Shown: positions 43,788-53,097, counted from the stretch's first letter. The stretch is DNA of 64,000 nucleotides from Bifidobacterium breve (GCA_945889195.1 CAMDBB010000004.1:62001-126000); one strand, 5' to 3'. A program made the numbers and translations. The notes: generated from the sequence alone by a model not told the origin.

Positions 43788-44722
43788 CAAGCACAAAAGG
43801 AAAGATTCAGACGGTAAACGGTCTCATTGATCCATCCGCTATGGGCTTTACACATAGCCATGAACACGTCTTATGGGATTACTTTAAAATGATCAAAAGC
43901 TACGACGTAATCTTTGATGATGAGCAGGTTGCTCAGTATGAAGTCCAATTATTTAAAGATGCAGGTGGCGGCTCACTTATCGATGCTAGCTCGAGTGGGA
44001 TAGGGACTAATCCAGAGTCATTGCGACGTATCTCAAAAAATACTGGAGTTAATATAGTTCTCGGCTGCGGTTGGTACCGTGAGATTGTTTATGAAGATGC
44101 GGTTTTTCGCCAAACCTCCAATCAACTCGCGCAGAGAATGGTTAGCGAAATCCGTGAAGGTTTTGCTGGAACCGATGTGAAGCCAGGATTTATTGGTGAA
44201 ATTGGCACCGAGCGGGGTTCCATCTCACCTGCGGAGGAGCGCGTCTTTCTCGCTGCCGCAAAGGCAAGCCTAGAAACCGGTGTCACAATTTTGACCCACA
44301 CAACACATTTTGGCGAGTTGGCTCTCGAACAGATTGACCTTCTGGAGATTGCAGGCGTTAGCCCAGACCGAATCATAATTAGCCATCTAGGCGATCGCGA
44401 AGATACCTCGAGTCTGCTGCGTATTGCAGATCGCGGAGTTTATTGCAGCATCGACAATATTGGGTATCAAGGCGATGGTTATCCGCAAGATGACGTTAGA
44501 TTAAATAGCGCTAGAACTCTTATTGACCATGGCCATCTAGATCGAATCGTTTTGGGAACAGATATTGGCTCACGTTCGGCCCTGCGCTCTTACGGTGGTA
44601 GAGGTTTTCCTTGGCTTCTTGAGTCGTTTGTTCCAGCGATGAAGAGCGCCGGATTCACAGCGCAGGAGATTGAAGCCATTACTGTCACCAATATTGCTAG
44701 GGCTATGACAATAAGTAAGTAA
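43784..44722 (+). CDS. Phosphotriesterase-family metallohydrolase
   Basis: 312 residues. Binuclear metal-site residues are in place: 'GFTHSHEHVLWDY' (H26-x-H28), 'GEIGTERG' (bridging Glu), 'ILTHTTHFGE', 'IISHLGDRED' and the last Asp in 'VLGTDIGSRS'. In this superfamily (COG1735), homologues hydrolyse lactones, phosphorylated sugar lactones or N-acyl amino acids more often than organophosphates. In this operon, hydrolysis of a lactone or amide is the best guess. Last gene of the operon, convergent with the DapA-like gene. Confidence 0.9.
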   Translation: MTSTKGKIQTVNGLIDPSAMGFTHSHEHVLWDYFKMIKSYDVIFDDEQVAQYEVQLFKDAGGGSLIDASSSGIGTNPESLRRISKNTGVNIVLGCGWYREIVYEDAVFRQTSNQLAQRMVSEIREGFAGTDVKPGFIGEIGTERGSISPAEERVFLAAAKASLETGVTILTHTTHFGELALEQIDLLEIAGVSPDRIIISHLGDREDTSSLLRIADRGVYCSIDNIGYQGDGYPQDDVRLNSARTLIDHGHLDRIVLGTDIGSRSALRSYGGRGFPWLLESFVPAMKSAGFTAQEIEAITVTNIARAMTISK

Positions 44723-44728
44723 TTAGAG

Positions 44729-45637
44729 CTATCTAGCTATCTCTTCAAGATAAGCAAAGATCCGCTCAGCCTCGGTCTTGGTCTCAAGATCAAAAGTGAA
44801 ACTTACGGGCTCAACTTTATTGGTATTGATGAAAACACCCTGCTTATGAAGTAAGTGCTTTTCAATAGCTATGTAGGCATCAAGGACTGGCATCAGATTG
44901 ACCATGTTAGCTATGGCTCCATTAATCAGATTCACTCGCTTCCAATCTCCAGCAACGAGAGAATCCCAGAGTTTTACCATGGCCCAACTGAGGTCGGCAC
45001 CCGGCATTGTGCCGATAACTCCTCTTGTGAAGCTATCAACTAGGTGTGCGCCTCCTGTCCCCTCGAAGATGCGCGCTTTCCCACCAGTTGCATCGCGAAG
45101 TTCAGAAAGTCTTTGGCCAATTGGTACCGCTTCGGGTTTGAAGTAGATTCGATTGCTATATGAATCATGCAGCCTAGATAGCACGCTGACGTTAATTGAG
45201 TAGCCTACGTAGCCGCTAGCATCTTGAACAACAATGGGAATCGAAGTCTTCTCGAATACTTGCGCAAAATAATTATAGATTTCGTCATCCGTGAGCTTAG
45301 AGGCGATCGGGGGATTAACCATTACCGCTGTCGCGCCAGAATCTTGAGCGTGGATGACGAGAGAGATAGTCGCCTCCGCAGTCTCTTGACCGCAGCTCAC
45401 GATGGAATTCATTTTGAACTCTTGAGCAAAGAGAGATACCGATTCAGTCAGTTCCCGACGTTCATCTAGATTCATTCTAAGAATTTCAGAGACCATGCCC
45501 GTAGCAACAGTCTGAACTCCTTGCTGGCCTACCCACCCAATCTCACGTCTCAGAGTTGCCTTATCGAGTTTGCGGTTCTCATCTAATGGCGTACTGAGGA
45601 CCGGTACTACACCCTTGATTTCTATGAAATTCGACAT
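44729..45637 (-). CDS. Dihydrodipicolinate synthase-family (DapA-like) lyase/aldolase
   Basis: 302 residues from the ATG at 45637, chosen because the longer frame to 45736 would run through operator C. TIM-barrel with Schiff-base Lys167 in 'IYFKPEAVPIG'. The usual YNxP tyrosine block is replaced by 'PIVVQDASGYVG', and the GTTGE motif by 'VATGMVSE', so it is not true DapA but a sibling such as a KDG-type aldolase, N-acetylneuraminate-lyase-like or dehydratase. Expected to yield or use pyruvate. Transcribed from the operator-C region. Confidence 0.87.
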   Translation of the reverse strand: MSNFIEIKGVVPVLSTPLDENRKLDKATLRREIGWVGQQGVQTVATGMVSEILRMNLDERRELTESVSLFAQEFKMNSIVSCGQETAEATISLVIHAQDSGATAVMVNPPIASKLTDDEIYNYFAQVFEKTSIPIVVQDASGYVGYSINVSVLSRLHDSYSNRIYFKPEAVPIGQRLSELRDATGGKARIFEGTGGAHLVDSFTRGVIGTMPGADLSWAMVKLWDSLVAGDWKRVNLINGAIANMVNLMPVLDAYIAIEKHLLHKQGVFINTNKVEPVSFTFDLETKTEAERIFAYLEEIAR

Positions 45638-45730
45638 TGATACTCTCTCAATTAGGAACAACCTAAGTCGTAGTGATTTGAGAATTCTACTAGATTTCTG
45701 ATACCGATTAGGCGTCAGTTCTGACAATTT

Positions 45731-45746
45731 GTTCACGTATGTGAAA
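45731..45746. promoter_or_regulatory. IclR-type operator palindrome C
   Basis: GTTCACGTATGTGAAA matches site A at 14 of 16 positions. It lies in the 195-bp gap between the divergent DapA-like gene (start 45637) and the amidohydrolase gene (start 45833), so it can control both. Confidence 0.7.
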
Positions 45747-45832
45747 CCAGAATATAACTACCAAGAAGTATGTTAAATAGTGACCCTTAGTTCTAGGATG
45801 ATGTAATGAACAGGTCTTGGGCGCTTTAGCAA

Positions 45833-46666
45833 ATGATCATTGATGTACATACGCACTTCATGACTTGCGAGTGCTGGGGAAATGAGTGGAGCGATAACTG
45901 GGAACCAGTCTACGGTGCGCCATTTCCAGAAGTGACTCCAGAGAAATACGACCTAGCTATGCAGGATGTAGACGTAGCAATTGTTTTCGGTATCCGGGCA
46001 ACTTTTGCAAACGTTGCTACACCGAACGAAAAGATTGCGAAATTTTGTAAAGAGACTAAGACTAAAACTATTGGATTTATGGCGCTGGATCCATCGGATG
46101 CTGATGCTTTGGAACAAATGAAAGATGGAATTAGACTCGGGCTAAAAGGTATAAAGCTTTATCCAGTATTAGCCCATTTTGATCCTCGTGACACCAAATA
46201 CGATTCATTTTTTTTCGAGGCGCAGAAGAATGAGTTAGTGATTCTATGGCATGTTGGTGCCACTCCAAGTCCTCATGGAGATCTCTCGATAAGTCACCCA
46301 CTCATAATTGACGATGTCGCAAGACGTTTTCCCGGATTGACGCAAATAATGGCTCATCTTGGTCATCCTTGGCAGCGAGAAACTATGGCGGTTATTCGTA
46401 AGAATAGGCGTGTATTTGCAGATATTTCCGCAAGTTGGGCTAGGCCATTTGATGGGTACCACGCTCTAGTTCGTGCTCAGGAGTGGTCAGTCACAAATAA
46501 AATTCTTTTTGGCTCTGATTTTCCTCTGTGGACGCCAAAAGTTGCTATTGAAGGCCTATATGAAATTGCAAATTTGCGCTCAGGGAATCTTCCATATGTT
46601 CGTAAGGAAACGATTGATCAGATAGTAAATCAAGACGCTCTATCAATGCTCAGGCTATCTGCCTAG
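45833..46666 (+). CDS. Amidohydrolase 2-family TIM-barrel hydrolase/decarboxylase
   Basis: 277 residues. Starts with 'IIDVHTHFM' (metal-binding H-x-H), then 'LVILWHVGATPSP', 'TQIMAHLGHPWQRE' and the terminal Asp in 'ILFGSDFPLW', the pattern of the amidohydrolase-2 group (COG2159), which holds decarboxylases, hydrolases and lactonases. First gene of the second plus-strand operon of the island, under operator C. Confidence 0.88.
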   Translation: MIIDVHTHFMTCECWGNEWSDNWEPVYGAPFPEVTPEKYDLAMQDVDVAIVFGIRATFANVATPNEKIAKFCKETKTKTIGFMALDPSDADALEQMKDGIRLGLKGIKLYPVLAHFDPRDTKYDSFFFEAQKNELVILWHVGATPSPHGDLSISHPLIIDDVARRFPGLTQIMAHLGHPWQRETMAVIRKNRRVFADISASWARPFDGYHALVRAQEWSVTNKILFGSDFPLWTPKVAIEGLYEIANLRSGNLPYVRKETIDQIVNQDALSMLRLSA

Positions 46667-46688
46667 GAGTGGGTGAAAGGGAAGTTAT

Positions 46689-47582
46689 ATGAAGGAATTG
46701 TTTGCGCATGGCAGTGAGGTAGAAAAGGTATTCACTGGCGCCATTTTTTCTGAGGGGCCTGCATCTGACCGTCAAGGCAATGTACTTTTTTCTGATTGCT
46801 CTGAGAATATTATTTATAGCTTCAATGAAATGACTCTTGAAACTTCGGTATGGAGCAATGATTCAGGACATGCAAACGGCATGAATTTCGATGCTCAAGG
46901 CAGGCTGGTTGTCTGTTGCGATGGTAAGAATTACCCATCTAATCCTAAGGGAGGGGCACATGCGGTCCGTAGATACGAAAAGAATGGATCAATAACGACT
47001 CTTGCAGATAGTTTCGATGGAAAAAAGTTAAATGGACCGAATGATCTATGTTTTGACTCAGAGGGAAGAATCTATTTCACGGATCCTCGATATGGGGACA
47101 CTTCCGATCTTGAACAAGACAAGATGGCGGTTTATCGAATTGACCTTGATGGGACTTTGAGCAGAGTTATTGAAGATTTAGAAACCCCAAACGGGATTTT
47201 GATTTCTAGAGATAACAAGTCTCTTTTCATAGTCGATCACAACCCCGAACCAGGCGGAGCTCGCCAACTCGTAAAGTACAAAGGTACCTCAACTGGGTCT
47301 TGGGTTAAGGATAAAGTCCTACTAGATTTTGGTGCTGGTTACGGCATGGATGGAATGGTTTTGGATGAGGAAGAAAACATCTATGTCACTGGAGGCTCAG
47401 GAACATCAGCTGGAGTTCACATAGTCTCCTCAGAAGGAGATTTAAGAGGTTTCATTCCAACGCCTGAGATCCCGGGCAACTGTACTTTCAGTGGGGCAAA
47501 CCTGGATTATCTGTATATATGCGCGACCTCATCACTTTATAGGATAAAAATGAATGTTAAGGGGTTGCTCACATGGTCCTAG
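46689..47582 (+). CDS. SMP-30/gluconolactonase-family lactonase
   Basis: 297 residues. Six-bladed propeller with 'GAIFSEGPASDRQGNVLFSDC' (metal-ligand Glu in SEGP), 'KLNGPNDLCFDSEGRIYFTDPRYG' (Asn-Asp) and 'GYGMDGMVLDEEENIYVTGG' (Asp ligand), typical of SMP-30/gluconolactonases. It would open a sugar-derived lactone made by one of the island's dehydrogenases. Overlaps the next gene by 10 bp. Confidence 0.9.
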   Translation: MKELFAHGSEVEKVFTGAIFSEGPASDRQGNVLFSDCSENIIYSFNEMTLETSVWSNDSGHANGMNFDAQGRLVVCCDGKNYPSNPKGGAHAVRRYEKNGSITTLADSFDGKKLNGPNDLCFDSEGRIYFTDPRYGDTSDLEQDKMAVYRIDLDGTLSRVIEDLETPNGILISRDNKSLFIVDHNPEPGGARQLVKYKGTSTGSWVKDKVLLDFGAGYGMDGMVLDEEENIYVTGGSGTSAGVHIVSSEGDLRGFIPTPEIPGNCTFSGANLDYLYICATSSLYRIKMNVKGLLTWS

Positions 47583-47968
47583 AAATCAGATCAAAGCTGG
47601 AACATTTCACACTCGATGAGTTGTCAAAGCCAGTCGGGGCATACTCTCATGGCGTCATTGCTAATGGGTTCTTGTTCACGTGTGGTCTTGGACCAATGAG
47701 CCCAGAGACGGGGAAAATTAGTGGAGATGAGATAGTCAGCCAAACTCGACAAGTATTTAAAAATTTAGAGTTGATACTTAATTCGAAGAAGGTCGATTTT
47801 TCACGCGTGGTCAAGCTAACTGCATATTTACAGAATCTCGAAAGTGATTTCAAAGCCTACAATTCTGTTTGCAGCGAGTTTCTCTCGACTCCATATCCAG
47901 CAAGAACTACAACTGGAGCCACGTTGCCTGGAATATTGATTGAAATCGATTGCATAGTCGCGCTATAA
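47573..47968 (+). CDS. RidA/YjgF-family protein
   Basis: 131 residues. 'SKPVGAYSHGVIANGFLFTCGLGPMSPETG' and the C-terminal 'YPARTTTGATLPGILIEIDCIVAL' carry the RidA arginine and Glu of the imine-hydrolysing type. This is the second RidA in the island and is only distantly like the first. Overlaps the lactonase gene and ends 5 bp before the D-aminoacylase gene. Confidence 0.9.
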   Translation: MVLEIRSKLEHFTLDELSKPVGAYSHGVIANGFLFTCGLGPMSPETGKISGDEIVSQTRQVFKNLELILNSKKVDFSRVVKLTAYLQNLESDFKAYNSVCSEFLSTPYPARTTTGATLPGILIEIDCIVAL

Positions 47969-47973
47969 CTCCT

Positions 47974-49602
47974 ATGAATCAAGATTCCTTCACCGTCAAA
48001 GGTGTAAAGATTGTTGATGGATCGGGCCAAGATGGCTTCCTGGGTGACGTGGTTGTTGAATCTGGGCGTATTGAAAAGGTAAGCAGGAGCCTAATTAGAA
48101 ACACAAGCGGCAAGGTTATAGATGGAGATAATTTAGTGCTTTCTCCGGGATTCATTGATATGCATTCCCACTCCGATCTAGGAGTCTTAGCCGACAAGGC
48201 TCATCTGTCTAAGGTCACGCAGGGCGTTACTCTAGAGGTTGTTGGCCAAGATGGACTGAGCTATGTTCCTTCAAACGAAAGAGTGCAAGAAGAACTTCGA
48301 GCGCAACTTTATGGATGGAATGGAACCCTGAATGACTACGATTGGAATTTTAATTCGGTCCAGCAATATTTGAATGAAATAGATAAAGGTTGTGCAGTCA
48401 ATATCGCCTATTTGATTCCTCACGGGACTGTTCGGATGCTTGTTCGGGGTTTACATGAAGGCACAGCAACCACCAATGAGATTGCACAGATGCAAGAAAT
48501 TATCCGAGCAGGTATGCAGGAGGGTGCCTTTGGAATGTCAGCGGGTCTTACTTACACGCCAGCCATGTATGCGGATACAAGAGAATTAATTGAATTGTGC
48601 AAGACCGTCAGTGAATTTGGTGGTTATTATGCGCCACATCACAGAAGCTATGGAGCAAAGATTTTTGAATCTATTGCCGAGTGCGTAGAGATATGTTCCG
48701 CCGCTAAGACGCCTTTACATCTCACGCACTGCCATTTAAGTGCTCCGATTTACCATGGTAGAGCAAGTGAATTGTTAGATGTTTTGGATGTGGCTTCCGC
48801 TCAAGGAGTAGATATTTCTCTTGATACCTATCCGTATTTAGCAGGTTCTTCATACCTTCACATGCTTTTGCCATCTTGGGTACAAATTGGCGGAATACAG
48901 CAGCTTCGAATTCGTTTGAAAGAGTTTGAAGTTCAAAGAAAGGTGAGGGAGGCTCTTGACCATATTGGCAGTGATGGAAACCAAGGAGGAGTCGTCAACT
49001 GGGAGAATATTGTTATTGCAGGAGTCGAAAGAGCTGAAAACAAGAAATTTGTCGGCACCACTATTGCTCAATCTGCTAGCTCAGTAAACAAGTCCCCTTC
49101 ACAGTTCTATATTGATCTAATTCTCTCCGAAGACTTTAAGGCATCCATTGTTGTCTTTGGAGGAAATGAGGAGAATGTTCGAACCATCATGAAAGATCGA
49201 AGGCATATGGTCGGAAGTGATGGAATTCTCCACGGCGATAGACCTCACCCCAGAGCGTATGGAACCTTTGCGCGATTTCTTGGACATTACTCACGTGACG
49301 AGAAGATGTTCTCCCTTGAAGGTGCTGTGAATAGAATGACTGGACGTCCTGCTCAGCGTTTAGGACTACGAGATCGCGGGTTAGTCAAAGAAGGATATGT
49401 AGCTGATTTGGTCCTATTTGATCCGCAATCAGTTGCGGATAAGTCCACCTTCGAGCGCCCAAGGGTACCTGCTAGCGGATTTGAATTTGTCTGGATCAGT
49501 GGCATCCCAACTTTAGAAAAGGGGGCTAGAACTAGTTTTGTTCCAGGTAAGGGAATCCGAAAAATGGCGCTTTCAAAAGAAGGAGTAAGTAATGGCTCGT
49601 AA
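47974..49602 (+). CDS. N-acyl-D-amino-acid deacylase (D-aminoacylase) family
   Basis: 542 residues from the ATG at 47974. 'PGFIDMHSHSDLGVL' carries the metal H-x-H, followed by 'VTLEVVGQDGLSYVP' (where typical members have a GxC/NxxxS segment), 'GMSAGLTYTPAMYADTRELIELC', 'PLHLTHCHLS' and the Asp in 'MVGSDGILHGDRPHPRAYGTF'. This last block is a strong D-aminoacylase hallmark. It would remove an N-acyl group from a D-amino acid. Overlaps the SDR gene by 11 bp. Confidence 0.9.
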   Translation: MNQDSFTVKGVKIVDGSGQDGFLGDVVVESGRIEKVSRSLIRNTSGKVIDGDNLVLSPGFIDMHSHSDLGVLADKAHLSKVTQGVTLEVVGQDGLSYVPSNERVQEELRAQLYGWNGTLNDYDWNFNSVQQYLNEIDKGCAVNIAYLIPHGTVRMLVRGLHEGTATTNEIAQMQEIIRAGMQEGAFGMSAGLTYTPAMYADTRELIELCKTVSEFGGYYAPHHRSYGAKIFESIAECVEICSAAKTPLHLTHCHLSAPIYHGRASELLDVLDVASAQGVDISLDTYPYLAGSSYLHMLLPSWVQIGGIQQLRIRLKEFEVQRKVREALDHIGSDGNQGGVVNWENIVIAGVERAENKKFVGTTIAQSASSVNKSPSQFYIDLILSEDFKASIVVFGGNEENVRTIMKDRRHMVGSDGILHGDRPHPRAYGTFARFLGHYSRDEKMFSLEGAVNRMTGRPAQRLGLRDRGLVKEGYVADLVLFDPQSVADKSTFERPRVPASGFEFVWISGIPTLEKGARTSFVPGKGIRKMALSKEGVSNGS

Positions 49603-50350
49603 TCTAGGCAATTTTGATGGACAGGTGGTGCTAGTTGTTGGTGCAGCTAGTGGGATAGGTCGAGCAGTTGCCCGGTTAATCTCATCTCGAGGCGGCACCG
49701 TGGTGATTTCTGATTTAGATAAGACAGGACTGGCATCTCTAAAGGAAGAATTGTCACTTAATGATAATCAAGTAAAAGATGTCAATTTGGGGGATAAATC
49801 CAGCGTTAGTAATCTAATAGTCTCGTTAATCTCTGATCATTCACAAATCGATGCTCTCATAAATACAGCGGGGATAGTTGGTCCAACAAATACAAAGCTG
49901 GAAGATGTTGACTGGTCAGCTTTTGAAAAAACTCTGTCAATCAATCTATTTGGAGCTATTTGGTTGACGCAAGCAGTTGTCCCTTTTATGAAAGATCGAA
50001 AATATGGTCGCATCGCTCATGTAGCCTCCATCGCAGGTAAAGAAGGAAATCCTGGAATGCATGCCTACAACACATCTAAGGCTGGGCTGATTGGATTTGT
50101 TAAGGGCGCTAGTAAAGAGATTGCTGCAGATGGAATTACCATCAATTCGCTTGCCCCTGCGGTAATTAGAACTCCTATGAATGCAGATACAAATGAGGAG
50201 ACCCTCAAGTACATGATTGGTCGTATTCCCATGGGCAGAGTTGGAGAGCCAGAGGAGGTCGCAGAGCTATTGGCTTTTATGGCATCGAGTGCATGTTCAT
50301 TTACGACTGGCTTTACCTTTGATGCATCAGGAGGTAGGGCAACTTACTGA
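49592..50350 (+). CDS. Short-chain dehydrogenase/reductase (SDR)
   Basis: 252 residues. Cofactor motif 'VVGAASGIGRAVA' with Asp at the end of beta-2 ('VVISDLDKTG'), which favours NAD(H); 'INTAGIVG'; catalytic 'HVASIAGKEGNPGMHAYNTSK' in parts (S...YxxxK). Last gene of the second plus-strand operon. It could oxidise a sugar to the lactone that the SMP-30 homologue hydrolyses. Confidence 0.9.
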   Translation: MARNLGNFDGQVVLVVGAASGIGRAVARLISSRGGTVVISDLDKTGLASLKEELSLNDNQVKDVNLGDKSSVSNLIVSLISDHSQIDALINTAGIVGPTNTKLEDVDWSAFEKTLSINLFGAIWLTQAVVPFMKDRKYGRIAHVASIAGKEGNPGMHAYNTSKAGLIGFVKGASKEIAADGITINSLAPAVIRTPMNADTNEETLKYMIGRIPMGRVGEPEEVAELLAFMASSACSFTTGFTFDASGGRATY

Positions 50351-50400
50351 TAACAGCAAGAGCGACCTTAGTAATTGAGAAGGATTACTTACACACAACT

Positions 50401-53097
50401 TCAAATAGTTGCATTCTGTTGTAGCCCGGGTGCTCTTCCTGCTTCAAGTCTTGCGATTGGTACTCTAAACGGGGAACATGAAACGTAGTTCAATCCTTGT
50501 GCATGGAAGAAGTGGATGCTACGTGGATCTCCACCATGCTCACCGCACACTCCGAGTTTAAAGTTAGGACGAATTGCACGAGCTTGGTCGCGAGAGATTT
50601 TTATCAGCAAGCCGACTCCATCCTGATCGAGTGACTCAAATGGATTAAATGGCAGTAGCTCTAGATCTAGGTAACGAGGCAAAAATGTCGACTCAACATC
50701 ATCGCGACTAAATGCCCATGTGAGTTGAGTCAAATCATTAGTTCCAAATGAGAAGAAATCTGCATAGTCTGCAATTCTTGTCGAGGTGATTGCCGCACGT
50801 GGGGTTTCAATCATGGTTCCAATAGGAATTTCTAAAGTTTGTCCGGTACTAGCTAGCGCGGAGGCTATCTCTTCTTCGAGAGCATGTCGAAGATGAAGCA
50901 ACTCGCGCTGGGTTGCAATGAGCGGAATCATGATTTCAGGAACTGGGTTATGACCTAGTTTACGTACTTCAATACAAGCATTTACCAGTGCTCTAACCTG
51001 CATCTTAAATAGGTCTGGTATGAGAATTCCTAGTCGAACACCTCGCAGTCCAAGCATTGGGTTCGACTCATGAAGTCGCTTCACAGCTGTGAAGATTGCA
51101 CTTTCTCGGGCGCCAATTTCTTCTCCCAGGGCTTCGGCGCGAGCAAAGTGGGCTGACAAGTCAGCTAAATTCGGTAGAAACTCATGGAGAGGTGGGTCAA
51201 GCAAGCGGATCGTCACTGGAAGCCCTGACATAGCCATCATGATTCCTACAAAATCTTTACGCTGCAGTGGTTCCATCTCAGCGATGATTCCTCGTTGGAC
51301 ATCTTCATTCTCAGCCAGCACTAGCCGCTCGACATAAACGCGTCTTTCGCCCAGGAACATATGCTCGGTGCGACACAATCCCACACCTTCGGCTCCCAAA
51401 ATACGTGCGCGAACTGCATCTTCTGGGGTGTCAGCATTTGCCAGTACATTTAAAGTGCGGACTTGGTCTGCATAATTAAGTAACAGGGCAACAGATTTGA
51501 CCACAGGTGACGCCTGCTCGCTATTTTCAGAGAGGCGACCTTCCAGGAATGCAGTAACCGGTGATGCTATGACTGGAACATCTCCAAGGTAGACCGCCCC
51601 GGTACTGCCATCAATCGAGATAACTTCTCCTTCGTATACGGTGACAGAGCCTGCCGTGAGTAGACCGCCGCGCTCGTCGACTGAAATAGCCTCAGTGCCG
51701 CACACTGCGGTCTTACCCATGCCGCGCGCTACAACCGCTGCGTGCGATGTCTTTCCACCACGACTTGTCAAAATTCCTTCAGCCGCAACCATTCCGACTA
51801 AATCATCTGGGCTGGTCTCACGACGAACCAGAATTACTTTTTTCCCAGCGCGCGCCAAATCCTGTGCGCGTCTAGAGTCAAAGACAACTTGGCCCACCGC
51901 CGCTCCTGGAGATGCGGGAATACCCCGAGCGATTTCAGTTGCCTTTGCACTCAGATCAAATTGTGGGAACATTAGTTGGGCTAATTGATCTCCAGTTACG
52001 CGCTGCAGGGCTTCATCGATTGAAATCTTTTTCTCTTCAATAAGTTGTGTCGCGATTCGAAATGCGGCTTCAGCAGTTCGCTTACCCACGCGAGTCTGAA
52101 GGATCCATAGCTTGCCTGATTCGACGGTAAATTCAATGTCACATAAATCGCGATAATGATCTTCTAACAGCTGCATAACACGTTCAAGCTCAGCATGAAC
52201 AGATGGCATTAATTGTTTCAAGTCGACCAGACTCATGGTATTTCTTATTCCAGCCACTACATCTTCGCCTTGGGCTTTCTCGAGATAGTCACCGTAACTT
52301 CCTATTTCTCCAGTGGCAGGATTGCGCGTGAACGCAACCCCTGTGCCAGAGTTGTCGGTGAGGTTTCCGAAGACCATAGACTGAATGTTGACAGCCGTAC
52401 CTAAATCGGAGGCTATACGTTCTCTGCGGCGATAGAGATTGGCACGTTCAGAATTCCAAGACTTAAATACTGCCTCAATCGAAGCAATCAAATGATCCCT
52501 AGGGTTCACTTCAAAAGGTTTACCAGTGTGGATTTCAATAATTTTTATATAACCCTCGCCCAGACTTCTCAGGCTCTGAGCATCCAGCTCTTGGACAGAA
52601 TCTACATTGTGGGCCTCAAGAATTCGGATTTCAGCCTTTCGGAACTCTTCGACCTCAATCTCATGCACGATTTTTCCAAACATTTCAATGAAGCGGCGGT
52701 ATGAATCCCAGGCGAACCTCTCGTTTCCAGAAATTTTTGCCAAACCTTCAGCAACATCTGCATTGATCCCAACATTGAGGACGGTTTCCATCATGCCGGG
52801 CATGGAGAACTTAGCTCCCGAACGAACAGAAACTAGAAGCGGATTCTTGGGGTTACCAAATTCTCTACCAAGCTCTTTTTCAAGTGCACTAATTGCCTTT
52901 TCGAGCTCATCAAGAAGCGAGTCAGGTAATTTACCTGTGCGCAAATATTCTCGACATGCCTCTGTTGTGATTGTGAAACCTGGAGGAACAGGCAAACCCA
53001 TATTTACCATCTCAGAAAGATTGGCACCTTTGCCGCCCAACAAATCAGACTGCGTGCGGTTACCGACAGCAAACGGGTAGATCAGCGTTGACCCCAT
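50401..53097 (-). CDS. ppdK: Pyruvate, phosphate dikinase
   Basis: 898 residues from the ATG at 53097 (MGSTLIYPFAVG), full length for the family. N-terminal ATP-grasp ('LLGGKGANLSEM', 'SVRSGAKFSMPGMM'), central phospho-histidine domain ('SRGGKTSHAAVVARGMGKT' carries the catalytic His), and a C-terminal PEP/pyruvate barrel ('GLRGVRLG', 'FSFGTNDLTQ', 'KLGVCGEHGGD'). It interconverts pyruvate+ATP+Pi with PEP+AMP+PPi. Its start is 66 bp from the right repeat, so it is the last gene of the island; it may turn pyruvate from the pathway into PEP for gluconeogenesis. Confidence 0.95.
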   Translation of the reverse strand: MGSTLIYPFAVGNRTQSDLLGGKGANLSEMVNMGLPVPPGFTITTEACREYLRTGKLPDSLLDELEKAISALEKELGREFGNPKNPLLVSVRSGAKFSMPGMMETVLNVGINADVAEGLAKISGNERFAWDSYRRFIEMFGKIVHEIEVEEFRKAEIRILEAHNVDSVQELDAQSLRSLGEGYIKIIEIHTGKPFEVNPRDHLIASIEAVFKSWNSERANLYRRRERIASDLGTAVNIQSMVFGNLTDNSGTGVAFTRNPATGEIGSYGDYLEKAQGEDVVAGIRNTMSLVDLKQLMPSVHAELERVMQLLEDHYRDLCDIEFTVESGKLWILQTRVGKRTAEAAFRIATQLIEEKKISIDEALQRVTGDQLAQLMFPQFDLSAKATEIARGIPASPGAAVGQVVFDSRRAQDLARAGKKVILVRRETSPDDLVGMVAAEGILTSRGGKTSHAAVVARGMGKTAVCGTEAISVDERGGLLTAGSVTVYEGEVISIDGSTGAVYLGDVPVIASPVTAFLEGRLSENSEQASPVVKSVALLLNYADQVRTLNVLANADTPEDAVRARILGAEGVGLCRTEHMFLGERRVYVERLVLAENEDVQRGIIAEMEPLQRKDFVGIMMAMSGLPVTIRLLDPPLHEFLPNLADLSAHFARAEALGEEIGARESAIFTAVKRLHESNPMLGLRGVRLGILIPDLFKMQVRALVNACIEVRKLGHNPVPEIMIPLIATQRELLHLRHALEEEIASALASTGQTLEIPIGTMIETPRAAITSTRIADYADFFSFGTNDLTQLTWAFSRDDVESTFLPRYLDLELLPFNPFESLDQDGVGLLIKISRDQARAIRPNFKLGVCGEHGGDPRSIHFFHAQGLNYVSCSPFRVPIARLEAGRAPGLQQNATI

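Noticed and set aside
43784-44722. Organophosphate-degrading phosphotriesterase
   Set aside because: Metal residues fit the superfamily, but most homologues are lactonases or amidases and the operon context is carbohydrate and amino-acid catabolism.
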